From Paguma larvata (lineage: Eukaryota; Chordata; Mammalia; Carnivora; Viverridae), in assembly GCA_030068075.1 (NCBI GenBank), contig CM057826.1, positions 68,297,312 through 68,361,311 of the forward strand: 64,000 nucleotides of DNA, written 5' to 3'. Below are positions 23,951 through 36,922 of the stretch, one piece after another. Below the pieces are notes generated by a model. It made no database searches, was not told the origin of the DNA, and worked only from the letters and a program-made list of their open reading frames with translations. Within the stretch, counting starts at the first letter, position 1. Each line of letters starts with the position of its first letter. The position numbers and the translations under genes were made by a program.

Positions 23951-26740
23951 TTAGTATTTATTATCGGTTTTCAAATGTTCACTGTTAATTGTCTAAGGAA
24001 AGGAGCGTATGAACTTACAGATTTTTTTTTTTCATTAAGATCCTGTTGGCCATTATAAACTGTTGTGGCTCTATAGTTATCAGGATTAATACTACCTATC
24101 TCCTGAGACAAGCCAGGCACATTTTCAGCTTTTACTCCCTCGTGTCCATCTGCAACTCTTTTTTGCTCGTAATTGATCCTGAGAGGATTTTCTTTAATAA
24201 CTTCACTTGTGTGAGGGTTACATTTTTCAATTCCTCTGTTATTTGGTGTTCCTAATGCTCAGTCCACTGCGTTTTGTTTACTTGTGACCAGTGAAGCACT
24301 TTTTAGACTACCTTTTATCTTCAAATGTTCCCAATTAATAGTCTTAAGTGTTTTGTACATAGTCTAAAGACATCCTACATTCGTCATCCGGGGAATATGG
24401 GGTTAAGAAACCTGGAAGATAACATGGAATAAAGCCAGACTCTTACTTCTTAAAATCTTAGATGAAAAGTTTTTATGCTTTGGTTTTGTTTCTCTGTGTG
24501 ATAAATGAGGAACCCAGAGTTACCACTGACCTGGCGTGTCCTACATTTTGAGGTTAGCTGTAAGGGTTAAGAATTGATTGCATGAGCTCAGGTCAGAGGT
24601 TGCGGCATTAACTGATTTAATGTCATCTGCATCGTGTACTCACGTTATATGTTTTTATTCTTCGTTCATTGATTTTTCTAAGGATTAGAGTGTAACAGTC
24701 ACAGTATAAAATCTCATCACACGATTGTTACGTCCTCCACTCCTATCACCAGAAGAGCTGTAACGGAGGAGTTAGATCGGAAAAGAGGTTTTCCTTGTTT
24801 TTTAAATTTTATGTCCTTAATTCACAGAAGAATGTAACTCAACCTGTAGCTAAGGCCAACTGTCCATCTCTCAGAGCTAGTGAGACAGCAGTCTTCAGTT
24901 TTTCCTAGACAGCTTATCATCTGTTGCTGTTTGGTTATTCCAGTGTGCCCTACGATGAATTTTCTGTCCTAGATTTACAGGATTTCTCTGACTGACTTAT
25001 ACCAACTCCCAAAACCTTCCTCCACTAAAATAATTAAACACTTCATCCTTCTGCAAGACTGTTGTGTCTTGCAATATCTTCGGTGCAATCCGTTCTTGCA
25101 TGCGGCAGATCAAGTTCAGGAGGTTCGCAGTGAGTTGATCTCAGCTCCAAAATCCATAAAACGGCAGTGTAAATATCCACGTGTCACCTTTTCACACCAC
25201 CTCTCATGAATAAGGCATAAACCATCTCAAGAACCCATGGTTTTTCTAATGAATTGGAGTCACCTGTGCAGACTGTATCTGTGACATGCACACTTGTAGT
25301 TGGGGTCCAGAGGAAGGACACCATTTCCTGGATCAAACCACAGAGTGCAAATATTGTGCCCTAAATAACACACTAGTTACTGTAAATGTCAGTAGAGGGA
25401 GTTTTTCCGACGTTGATTTAATGAAAGCCTACAGCAAAGCCAGCTGTTAGCACTTCTTAACTGCTTGTCAGAGGGGAGAAGGGGAGGGACAAAAACCTCT
25501 TTTTTGTATACTTTAGTCTTGAGAATTAAGAGTTTTCAACAGGTGTTGAATAGCGACACTAGGGGTCCTCTGCAGCTTGATTCCTTTTAGGTGGTGAATT
25601 ATCTGGAGTTACTGGAGGAGACTGGTGTAAAATTAGTTTGGAGTTTGCATCTTAAATCCCCTCACCTATGCACTAAGCGTTTTCATTTTCTGGGCTCCCG
25701 TAAGGAATCATGAAAGATAAAAAATAAAGGAGAGAGAAAGCATACTGAACACTGGTCCTGACTTTGGCACTCAGGGCATTACCAAATAACTACAAGCCAT
25801 GTGAGTTTTAATTGCTGGCATCTGCATTTGCTGAAGAAACCACTTGAAGCAAACACACAGGGAGGAAAGTATGTAGCGTTCGTTTCTGTAATTTCTGTCA
25901 TTTCTAGAATGCATTAGCGAACATATGAGATTGTTAAGAGTCTTACCGCCCTTGGAAATCCCTTTGACATTATGCTGTGTGTACTGAGGGGAGATAATCT
26001 TCCCAATGCAGAGAAAGTTTACAGTCTTATTATCTTGAAGAGGAGAAGAAAGTTTCTTCCTCAAATGAATTATAACTTGAAACATGTTGTCATGTTTTGG
26101 TAAGCCCACTTTATTACTTCCATCCTTCTCTGTGGCAAAATTTTAAAAATAAATGTACCATTGCGCCATAGTGCCTTCTCAATAGCATATTGTACTTATA
26201 ATAGCGTGATGGAGGTTGCTGGGCTCGGTTTAGTCATATAGAATGCGGAGCCAAGTTCTGAGTAAAATCTCTAATTGAATTACCTGCAAAGCACTGACAG
26301 ACAGGCTTTCAGGACAGACAAAGCTTTGCTTTCCCCAGCAAAAATAGGTCATGTTTAAGTTGGCCTTGTAACTATTCGTTACTGGTTTTTGCCAGCACTT
26401 TCACCTTGGGCCCCTTTTCCTGCAGGAGACACGGAGTAGGTCTAGGAAGGCCGGAGGGCTCAGGCATTATCTTCTTATTTTAGAGAAAATTGATAACAGA
26501 TCAAGTTAAATGGAAGAGCCTTTGAAATAAAAATCCAAAGTATTTTTCTGTAGATTACCAACATTCTTGCAGGAGTCTTTACTGTATTGAAAAGCTAGGG
26601 ATGGGAAAGTAGCTCTTTCTAGAAGGCCCCATCCATCTGAAAAGTATTTTTGTTTTAACTTCTGGGACAAAGTAGGGTATGCTCCTGTGGTTAAGAAAAC
26701 AGTTTCTTGTAGACCATTTGCATCTCAAAATGAAGAATAA

Positions 26741-27257
<517 letters not shown>

Positions 27258-27338
27258 ATAGCTGTATGAAAACTATAGGTGTTCATGATCGTGTTTTCGA
27301 TGTTAACGACAAAGTAGAAAATTCATTAGAACCAGCAG
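27258..27338 (+). CDS. EFNA5: EFNA5 exon 4: alternatively spliced stalk exon
   Basis: This 81-bp exon (27 codons) completes the split Asn (A|AT), then reads SCMKTIGVHDRVFDVNDK followed by VENSLEPA, and leaves G for a split Asp. These are residues ~163-188. It encodes the membrane-proximal linker between the receptor-binding domain and the GPI attachment site. It is rich in charged residues and contains one Cys. Both flanking introns are phase 1, so skipping is in frame. The joined A (exon 3) and AT (exon 5) again give Asn, so the short form differs only by loss of this block. The published short isoform of ephrin-A5 lacks exactly 27 residues here. The acceptor is preceded by a T-rich tract (CTATTTTTGTTATAG). 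The donor is GTTAGT, weaker than exon 3's GTAAGT, which would suit regulated inclusion; that last point is inference. Confidence 0.97.
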
Positions 27339-30300
27339 GTTAGTATGCTTAGAGAATCTCTTTTAACAAATGCATCTCTCTCTGGTGCTTCCGTACTTTT
27401 TTTCCTTTCTTCTTCTCCGCATGTTTGCACGTTAGAGTTGCTCTGCTTTTGCTCATTGCTAGCAATGCTAATATTACTTATATTCTACTTCATTCCTCCA
27501 GTATCTTCGTGTAATGCATGCTAGATAAAATATGACCTTTCTTTTTTGGACATGGGTTTGATGTAATGCAGAATCCTAATATAGAAGCCCCATCAGAATG
27601 CTAAAATCTCACTACTTTTTACCATATCCTTCGAGCATGCTGGTGAATCGCTGTGAATATTAATGGATCTGTTTTCATTTAAGACAGAAAAAATTCTATC
27701 GCGTATGCCTATAAACTTTTTTTACATTACGTCCAAATCTGTGGATAAAAGTAATCAAGACTATTACACAAAATCGCAGCTAATTCAACATGTTTCATTT
27801 TCTCTAGCAATTCACGCGCATCATTGAACTGATCTAAAGACCTTCATTTCATTTCAAATATTATTTGCGCTATTGTTATCAATAGCAATTGGTCTGGAGA
27901 AGTATAATCATGTTGCCCAACACCGCCAATTCATACACTTGTGGCTCCTACAAATTTATCAGTCATTGGTCCAATGCAATGCGATCCTTGATGGCTGAGG
28001 CAAAATAACTATTAAGAATACATTTTCTCTACTGCTAATTTCCACACACCCAAACTTTCCTGTCATTGATGAAATATAAAACCCACAAAAGCAGTCACGG
28101 ACGTATTTACACTGTAAATACACTGTATTTACACTGTCGTGTACTGAGTATAAAATGATGCTGTATACTATCCATTTGATTATAAATGTAACTAGACTGA
28201 TTTTGAGGGATAGGCATCCTATATCCACTGTGTAGTGAGGACTGTACCTTGATGCCCCCAATGCCTACCTTCCTCTGGTTTCCTCTCTTTGCTCTACTTG
28301 GCTTGAGATTTTGACTGGTTTCCTTACCCAGCTCCCACAACCCTCTCAAAGCTTAATGGAATTAAAATTATGTCTTCTTCACAGAAAGATGGGAGCCCCC
28401 CCCCACCTTGTGTGAACAGAGACTTTTTTTTCCATCTACTTGTAGTGGTACTTCTCTTTTTTTATGGTCCTAGAAATTAAAGCGTTGTGTAGTCCACTTT
28501 ATCTTTGGAGTATTGTTACTAGGACAGTCAGTGAGCCTCAGAGAAACTTACCCTGAGTAAATGTGGTGCCTCAAGACATAAAATAGCTTTCACATTAAGA
28601 GTTAGGTTTTTTCCCCAAGCATTCTTATTTTTCTAAGGCAGGCATCTTACCCCAGCAGAAATGGGAAGTGTGTACAAGAAAGCTCTGAGAGGTCTTCTTG
28701 GCTCCCCAGGGATCAGTTAACTGCTTTAGAAAGTTGCAAGGAATGAGTGCCAACATGGAAAGAGTGCCAACATAGAGACATTTTAATTGTGTCCTGGAAC
28801 TCAGGAAGCATTATTGTGACTTTTCATGGTACCAGACTCCTCACAAGCTTGAGGACTTGGTCTGTCATAGGATCTATGAGTTTGAGGGGCTCTCTCCTAA
28901 GGACAACTAAGTCTATACTCTTCCTTTGATAACTGAGACTTCGCAAGGCTGCATAACTAGTTGAAGGCTGATCCAAATTTAATATTCAAATTTCTCAACT
29001 CCTATTCCAATGTGAGTATAAAAGTAGGATTTGCTTACTTACGGTCAGTAGAAACACGGGTGTTCATGAAGAGGACTTTACTCTTTTGCGTTTCTTAGTA
29101 AGCCGGGTGTAGAATGACCAGCAGAGTCAGGCATAAGCTGGAAGCATCAGTTATCCTGAATTAGGATTTTTTATGTATATTGTGGCAGATGTAGGCATCT
29201 CTTTCGAATAACCTTTTTTCCAGGTAAATTCCATTGCCTATCAAGAAACCAAGAGACTGTTTAGAAATAATAGATTGCGTGTTCTCCTCTGGTAACCAGT
29301 AGCTACACTGAGGACTGTTCTACATTAGGAAAATTACCTTTGAATTCAACTAATGGTAAAATGCAAGATATTAAGATGCATTCATATGTGAGCATATTTC
29401 ACTGTCTTTGGAAAATAGGCTCTTCTTCACTGAGCATTTAAAATCCATCATGGCCCCCAAATCTATGGACATATAACTGATGAAAGTTTGCAGACGTTTG
29501 ACAGAATGTGGTGTGTGTGTGTCCGCGCACGCACATTGGGGAGTGGAAATGCAGGTGCACATGCATAGGTGTGGGTGCAAGAAAAGCTCGTTGAGTCAGT
29601 CATGACTGTATTTAACGGCTTTCTGGTGAGTATCTTCACTAAAAAAGTTATGATGAGGTTGAGCTACCCTCCCTGGCTCTATGAGGGCAGTAATAAATTT
29701 GAATAGTTCATCTTATTCCTCATAAACTTCAGTCAGACTCGTGGCTTTGCAGCACTGTGTTGAATGTCTGAGTATAGACCTAGATTTTATGAATGCAGGA
29801 CGCCTGGAAGGATCCCACTGCATGTTCTTGGTAATGTGTACTAATTCACCTGTCTTTGGAATGTGTTTGTCTGTTTTGTTTGCTTGCACACTCTGCCTGC
29901 CAGTTTCCTATCATCAGGGATACAGGATGATCTCAGGGCAGACATATGCCACAAAATATGCTCCAAAATATTGCTAGTGTTTTCTCAATTAAGCATTGAA
30001 ACCCTCATACTGTAGAATCCTCATAGGCAGGAGGCAAGGCTTGATTTGGGTTCAGAGGAGGAATATTTTCTGCTTTTAAGCTACATTCGCCATTATGAGT
30101 ATTTAGATACTCTCTGATGTTTCGATGTTATTTACATGGGGATGGATTTTGCTTAGGAATTCTTCCCTAGAATCCTGGAATTGCTCAGATTTACCCAAAT
30201 GACAGCCTGTTTCTCATTGTGCTTCTCAGGGGTCATGGAATCTTCCAACAATAAGGCCCCGTTATAATCAAAGGATGCTTTGTAGAATCCTGAGCCAGGA

Positions 30301-32579
30301 CCAGCCTGTTAGAGAGAAGGGAAGAACCATGATGCCCTTAAAGGGACAGATTTCCCCCTTTGAGGGCAAAGTGGTACTTACTTGTGGTTGTTTAGAAAAG
30401 GGTTACTTCCAAAAATCGATCCACGATTAGAAGACTGAAATCTGCATGTAACCTCATGCTTCACTTGTTGGTAAGACAAAAGTTTTCCTCCCTTCAATGT
30501 TCCACAAGGTCATTTACTTGAAACACTGGCTAGACCCTGCCGAGCATCTAAGAGGGACAGGGAGGGCAATTCTCCTCCCAGTGCACACGGAGTACCTGTG
30601 TATTACTTAAGTACCTTTTATCAGTACACATCCACACTTCACAAGGAGGAGGTTTGGGTAAGATGGTAGTAAAAATAAGACTGAGAAGAACCCAATGGCT
30701 GATGTAATTTCAGGTGTATAAATATAAATTGTATTTCAGAAAGACATCTGGAAGCCTCAGGGTTTCTGGTTCTTACAAATTCAGCCTCAAGGACTCTATT
30801 GTTCTGATTGACAACACATTCATGTTCTTGAAATGTTCTGGATCTTAATTTCAGGGCTATTCAGGGCATTTATGCCTAATTCCTGTTCACTACAGATTTA
30901 ATACATTTGCAAGGCTGACGAAGAACAGAGAAGAGTGCACAAGTCGTTAGCTGCACCATGTGGGGCTTTATATTTTTTTCCCTCTGTATCCGTTTAACTT
31001 CCCATTCTTGCTTCCTAACCTCCTCTGGTCTGTTAAGCCAAGAGCCGCTCCATGCAGGTCTGCTAAGGTCCAGGAGAAGGAAGCAGACCTGACCCAGAGA
31101 TGCAGGAGCTTCTACGTGAGGACGGGCTCAAGTGCTAGGAGTGCTGCAGGGCAGAGCCTGGACACTGCCAGCATATAGTGCCTAGTTCATAGCGGGAATG
31201 AACGTGAGGAACGGAAACAGCCTACCTGAGCATGTCTGAAGCAGCGCCAGCCTATGAGCCTGAAACGTGGTCACTTTGGGACAAAGAATAGGGAGTGTGA
31301 TGGTGACGACACCTAGTGAAAAAGAAAGCATCCTTACTGTGACTGTGTGCTGTGAAGACCTAGATGAGTTTAACAGTCCATTAAGGGGTTCTAGGTAGGT
31401 CCTGCAGGGATATTGAGGATTATCCTTTGAGGTCTACAAAACTGACCCAAATCCCTAGAGTCTCACTTGTTTCCACTCTCCGATTGACCATTGAATGAAT
31501 ACAAGATGACGGTCTCTGCTCTTACAGGAAGGTCCCCTGATGCTGAAATATAAAGTCTATCACTGAACCCCACCCTTGGCCCTAAGAACATGTAGTTCAG
31601 GGAACACGTAGTCTAAAAGCACAAGTTAAGCCGGGAGGAAGGACGAAGACAGGCAAAACTGGAGCACAGCACGGCTCCTAGGCAAGCCTCCAATCTATCT
31701 TTGGGTACTAATTGCTGCAAAGTTCCTGTTTCAAAGTTAAGCCTGTTAATCATGCAGATCAGGAAGGCTATCCAAAGTCAGAGGCAGCCTCGTAGAACAC
31801 TTTATAGCTAAATAAAAGAAGCTTACCTCACTTAATCCATTTTATTTGGAGGAAAATTTGCATCCACGCTGATAATTTATGTGCCAGGCTTCAGCCTGAT
31901 AGAAATAAAAATAGTCAAGTTCAAGTAATTTAATCCTGGAGATACAGGGTTTGTAATGGAAATAGCACCATAATTGATTCCCAATTGTAGGCAAACTAGT
32001 GGGCACCACTTATTGAGGTTTGGTGGGCATTATGCGTAGTTAATTTAAATGCAGTTTTGGCATTTAATTTTTCTTATCTGACAATTCACGTAGGTAACCA
32101 ACAACCAGGCATTCAACACTAATCCTATGCAACAGCTAGAAAGCAGGAAATGGGCAGCCCATTCTGGCCAACCGCCAGCATGCCAGTGTAACTTCAGCCT
32201 CCCCCGCCAAACATTTTACTTGCTTCTCCATGGCCTCTTGGGTTTAAGAGGTACATTCGGAAACTTCTGCTTTGTGCAAGGTGTGTTAGCTAGCAAACCA
32301 AAGGAGAGCACGTGCCAGAGGTTACAGCCTGTGTACCATTTCCCCCCGCCTCCGTTTTTAAGGAAAGTAATAATATTGCTGAAAAAGTCCAATTTTCTCT
32401 GCTTCTCCTTTTGTTTGCTGTAAATAATGAGTGATTATGCAGACATGAAAGTCAATGGTGGCACAAGGTTCATTACCCTACTTTGCAGAGGGTGGCGAGG
32501 TCTGTTAACAGCAGGCTGCTGCAAGAGAGTTATTAAGGATGTGAAATCTCATTGGAATGTGTGCTTTCTATTTGAACAG
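27339..32579 (+). other. EFNA5: EFNA5 intron 4
   Basis: This is a phase-1 intron of about 5.2 kb, from donor GTTAGT to an acceptor ending TTTGAACAG. I recognise no young transposable element in it. Visible features are a compact repeat/inverted-repeat motif array at 28103-28137 (listed separately), a C-run near 28396-28406 and a short TG run at 29511-29522. Several AT-rich stretches have no recognisable repeat identity, for example ~31900-32100. No coding sequence is evident: the open frames of 60-100 codons have no codon pattern or homology that I recognise. Retention of this intron would add one Gly codon after exon 4 and then stop (GGT TAG). Confidence 0.85.
28103..28137. repeat. 13-bp direct repeat with interleaved inverted copy (forkhead-like motifs)
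   Basis: GTATTTACACTGT occurs at 28103-28115 and again exactly at 28125-28137. Between them TGTAAATAC is the reverse complement of part of the unit, so the block can fold as a 7-bp stem (GTATTTA/TAAATAC) with a 5-base loop. Three copies of the forkhead-type core RTAAAYA (as TATTTAC, GTAAATA, TATTTAC) fall within 35 bp. The arrangement is seen directly in the sequence. Any factor binding is inference. Confidence 0.6.
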
Positions 32580-32701
32580 ATGACACCGTACATGAGTCAG
32601 CCGAGCCATCCCGCGGTGAGAACGCGGCACAAACACCAAGGATACCCAGCCGCCTTTTGGCAATCCTACTGTTCCTCCTGGCGATGCTTTTGACGTTATA
32701 G
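32580..32701 (+). CDS. EFNA5: EFNA5 exon 5 coding part: GPI-anchor signal and stop
   Basis: The last coding exon completes the split Asp (G|AT) and reads 39 codons, beginning DTVHESAEPSRGEN and ending LLAILLFLLAMLLTL, then TAG at 32699-32701. The C-terminus has the layout of a GPI-attachment signal: a small-residue cleavage region (GEN|AAQ, with Asn ~203 as the attachment residue in the human protein), a short polar spacer with basic residues (TPRIPSR), and a 15-residue hydrophobic tail. The tail is removed in the endoplasmic reticulum when the ephrin is transferred to GPI. The count gives a 228-residue precursor, the normal ephrin-A5 length. The exon is relatively CpG-rich (CCCGCGG, AACGCGGC). 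An open frame in another phase overlaps it, but the spliced frame is the real one. Confidence 0.97.
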
Positions 32702-33875
32702 CACAGTCTCCTCCCGTCACCTGTCACAGAAAACATCAGGGTCTTGGAACACCAGAGATCCACCTAACTGCTCATCCTAAGAAGGGACTTGTTAACGGTT
32801 TTTTGGCAGATGTCAGATTTTTGTTTTCTTTCTTTCAGCCTGAATTCTAAGCAACAACTTGGGGCCAGGAGGGGCTAAAGTAGTGGCTGCTCCCCTGTCC
32901 CACCCCTCCCCCAGCCCTTGCCCTTGACTTCCTCTCACCCCTTCCAAGTTAAATGGACTCCAGATGAAAATGCCAAATTGTCCCAGTGACACCAGTGGTC
33001 GTCAGCTCCTGTGCATTCTCCTCTCAGAGCCCACCTCCGTTAGCGTCCTGTGTCAACGGTGTACGGACAAGGAAGAATAGTGGCAGATGCAGCCAGGGAT
33101 GGCAAGGCCCAGGAGGGTTTGACTCTCCCATACAATATTTATGCCTTCTCATTCAGGACTGTAAGCTGATCGTGCAGGGCGTCATGTCACCATGTTGAGT
33201 CCAGAGGGGAGGTATTAAGATATAATATTACACCCTTTCCTCTAGGAGCATGTAAATGAACAGGCTTCTCAAAGGTTGAGATGCTGGGGTTTTTGTGTTT
33301 GGTTTTGTTTTGTTTTAAGATGACTGTCTTAAAGCATTCTTGACAGCAAAACTTGTACTCCATGAAAGAAGCCTTGTTTTCTAGAAAGCAGGTTGGGCGC
33401 GGGAATGCTAGCACAGAGCAAGTGTGAGAACAGAGAAAACTAGGTTTGGTGGGGGTGTTTATGTGTGAGTGCCTCTAATCTTTTTGGTGACTGGGCAATG
33501 CACACCAGATTTTTTTTTTTCCTTGGAATACAGATCACCATGGTGCTACAATTTTTTTTTTTTTAAACTCAAAGAGGCATTTTTATGAATAAAGTGACCT
33601 TCCCCAAGGCTGACAAGCCAGGGTTGATGAGTGTATAATGGAATAGCTTTGGATACTCCTCTGAGGGACGATATGTACCAAGGAAAAGGAGGTTAGTGGC
33701 CAGAGGAGAAGTGATTTGGCTTTGCTGGAGCGCCAGTGTGCTGTGGCCTTTCCCCGACTCCCACCCTAGTACCCACGTTTTGCTCCACACTCCACAACTG
33801 CAGGGGCTCGGACACACGCCCCTGTCACCAGGAGAGTCAGTCAGCACTACTTGGGAGGGCTAAAGGGAAATTTGG

Positions 33876-33902
33876 AATAAAAATTCCAAAGTTTGGAATA
33901 AA
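33876..33902 (+). promoter_or_regulatory. EFNA5: Duplicated AATAAA, candidate proximal poly(A) signal
   Basis: Two AATAAA hexamers 21 bp apart sit in near-duplicate contexts (TTTGGAATAAAAA twice). The downstream sequence at ~33915-33938 is T-rich with some GT (TGTTGATTTTATATTC). This could serve as a proximal cleavage site about 1.2 kb after the stop. Usage cannot be judged from sequence. Confidence 0.35.
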
Positions 33903-35794
33903 AAGATTTCAAGTGTTGATTTTATATTCTTTCCCTTTCTGACACGGCCTGAAGCGTAGGGGGAACATGTGTTTATCTGTGGGAGATAAACAAGATGGAG
34001 TCCCAAAGACTTTAACAAAATATTTTTTTAAAAATCCACTAGAATAGAAAATACATTATTTAGATATACTTTATGCTGAGAGTGAGTATATATGCTTGTC
34101 CTATTTAAACTTGTGAGAAAAAAGTGGTATCCCTTGATACATTTAGAAATATAGGGGGCTATCTTGTTTCATTGTGGGGGTGGGGCAGAAGGAGAATAAA
34201 CACAAGATGACCCTGTTTGAGGAATCTTAGCATGGCCAACAAGGGACATTTCCAGTTGATTACCAGGAGATACAAGCTTGGGGGTTACTACTGGTGAGGC
34301 TGTCACAAACTGTGAGCTCCAAAGCCTAGACAGGGGAAAGTGTCAGACCAGTGAAAAGAAATCTAGCCTTTTTACTAGTGCACGCCATGTCAATAAGAAA
34401 CCATGCCTTTCAAAATAAAACAAAAAAATAAATGCCATGATTATGTACTATGTGAGAAATTGGAAGCGGTCCAGCAAAGTAAGGCTTTTTTAAAAATATG
34501 TATTTGTTTTTTAAAATGTCTAGATGAAAAAAAAAGAGGGGTCACCGTATGGACAGACTTTATGAATGGGAATTTGCTATGAATTGTGAGGAGTTCTGAA
34601 TTAGAAAAATATGTGAATGAAAGGCAGCTGTAAAGGCACTTGCACCCTGGAGAGTTGTACACATGTTGAAATGTAATCTGGGCTTACCTGATCCATTTGG
34701 AATGGATGTCACTGCCGGGTCTGTTCGCACTTGGAACCATGGGAGTGGGGGTGCTGGCCTCACAGACACCCTCAGTGCTGTTCCCCCAGACATCAGGAAC
34801 TTCTCTGGAGTGGCAGAGTCTTGTCAGAGAAGGCAGCCACCATTTCACTGAAACAAAAGTTCACAGCATTGGATTCTTTTTTTCCTTTAACTCTTTATAT
34901 GCTCAGCACTCTCAGTAATACCCAGTAATACTTATTTTTTATTAATAGGTAACAGGCTTGTTGGTCCAGTGGGATTTGAGTGGGGGTGGGGGGGGCAGAT
35001 ACCTTCTAAAATGGATCAATAGTCAGAACCAAAATAATACTGCATGTTCTATAACCACAAGGAAATCAAATGATCCTATAATGATTCCAGTTAGTCATAA
35101 CTACATTAGCAGTGCTAATTTCATTTTAGAAATGGTGACTTCTGTGGTTTTGCTAGCATTTGTCTCTAACAAATGATAAAATAATTACTCATGGCCCTCT
35201 CTGCCATTGTCTTTCATTTTTCACAGTGAAATTAGACCCCTTTACTTCATCATGCCACTACAAATTAAGTTTAAAAAAGAAAAAAAAAAAAGCAAGACTA
35301 TCCACACCAGTAGACAGTGTGCTTCTCTACTTTTAAGTGATGTAATTGTAGGTAACGCTTGCCACGGAGTTTCCAAGAAAATGAATTGGTATGAGACAGT
35401 TTTCATCTTGTCCAGAAAGTGCTGGTGGCCTTTTATGGTGGTGTTACAACCCTCTGGGGGCTTAGGAGGATGTCGATGCAATTTCGTAGCAGCTTTTAAT
35501 TCAAAATACAACTCAAAAGTCTGAAGGGCAGCCTTAGCTGCCTCTCAGCCCCAGTTAGTCAAACCCCAGCGACCTTTGCCCCTGGTTGCCAAGGGCTTTG
35601 CAACATGAAGCAGGGAAATAAGGATCTGTCTGTTTAGTGGATACCGTGTATCCTTTAATAGACCAGGTAACAGTTCGTGTTAGTTTAGACTATTGTTTTG
35701 TACTGTACTTTCTTGGGTGGCAGAGGAAAGAAAAGTAAAACATTAAAAAAAAAAAACTGCGTTCTTTAAATTCTGTATTCTTAGCGACCTCTGT

Positions 35795-35817
35795 TGTATA
35801 TAGTGTTTGATAATAAA
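35795..35817 (+). promoter_or_regulatory. EFNA5: Pumilio-type element plus AATAAA, candidate internal poly(A) signal
   Basis: TGTATATA (35795-35802) matches the UGUAHAUA consensus bound by Pumilio proteins, and AATAAA follows at 35812-35817. A GT-rich stretch (ATGTCTTTTGTAAGTG) at ~35835-35850 has the look of a downstream cleavage element. A site here would give a 3' UTR of about 3.1 kb. Confidence 0.45.
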
Positions 35818-36922
35818 GTATTAATTTGATTCTTATGTCTTTTGTAAGTGAGAACAATAGTCTTTCAGGATACAAAACATGCATTGAGGCTTTGAAACAT
35901 CCAGTGTATACGTGGCTAAGAAGAGTCACGAATGGCTGAGACACTGCTCCATACAGGACTTGTGTGTGGTCATCACCCACCCAGTTGTAAGACTCCATCA
36001 TCTCGGGACCTGGAACAACAGGACTTTTTTGATCACTATTTTATCCTCACTGTTTTCAAGGTCTGATGTTGGAGCCCTGTGGTGTTCTTCTTCCCCCAGC
36101 ATGTTGGTTCAAAAAGGTTTAGGGAATTTAGTAACCGTTCTGGATTTTGGTTCGGTTTTCTGTTTGTGGTGGTTTTCATAGACTGTTTCATTTTTCCCCA
36201 GGAAGAGGTGCCAGTATTACATGCGAGCCAAGCATGAGAAAGGTTTCAAGCCAGTCCATTTAGGAAGGTTAACTAGGAGCTGTTTCCCTGTGTCATTGTG
36301 AAAGGAAGAGTCGCACAGTACCTGTGGATTTTCAGGGACTTTGTTTTTCTCTGGTGCCTTAGCGATGGCAGCAGCCATTTTTATTAGTTTCTCTAAAATT
36401 GATAAACAGTTTAAATTACCCTCCATTCATTGCTCTCAGAGCTGTGGTCAGTTATTTTTTCTTTTGAAAACCACCTCCACCAACACCCCCGTTTGCCTAC
36501 CACCCCCCCCTCTTTTATTTCCTACATTTATTTTTTTGTCTTTTGCCTTCCGCCCACGTTTTATTTTCCCTCAGAACCGTGAATGGGTAGGTCTGTCTCT
36601 GGTTTGGCATCACTGAGTTTTTCCCATGCATTTGCCCAAGAGCTGCTCGGATATGAGACAAATCTCCCTACAATGGGCTTGCTCCCATTGTCTGTACAGT
36701 TTAATAGATGCTGGCATGTTGGAGGTTACCCATGAGTCAAAATCTGCTTTCCATGCTTACTCTTGACACCCCATTGAAGCCACTCATTGTGTGTGCGTCT
36801 GGGTGTGAAGTCCAGCTCCGTGTGGTCCTGTGCTTGTACTGCCCTGCTTCGCAGTTCCTCTGCACTTACTCATCGAGTGCTGTTTTGAAATGCTGACATT
36901 ATATAAACGTAAAAGAAAATGT

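Noticed and set aside
32427..32693. 88-codon open frame covering the EFNA5 last exon in another phase
   Set aside because: The true reading frame is fixed by splicing from exon 4 and gives the ephrin-A5 C-terminus with its GPI signal. This frame is a shadow.
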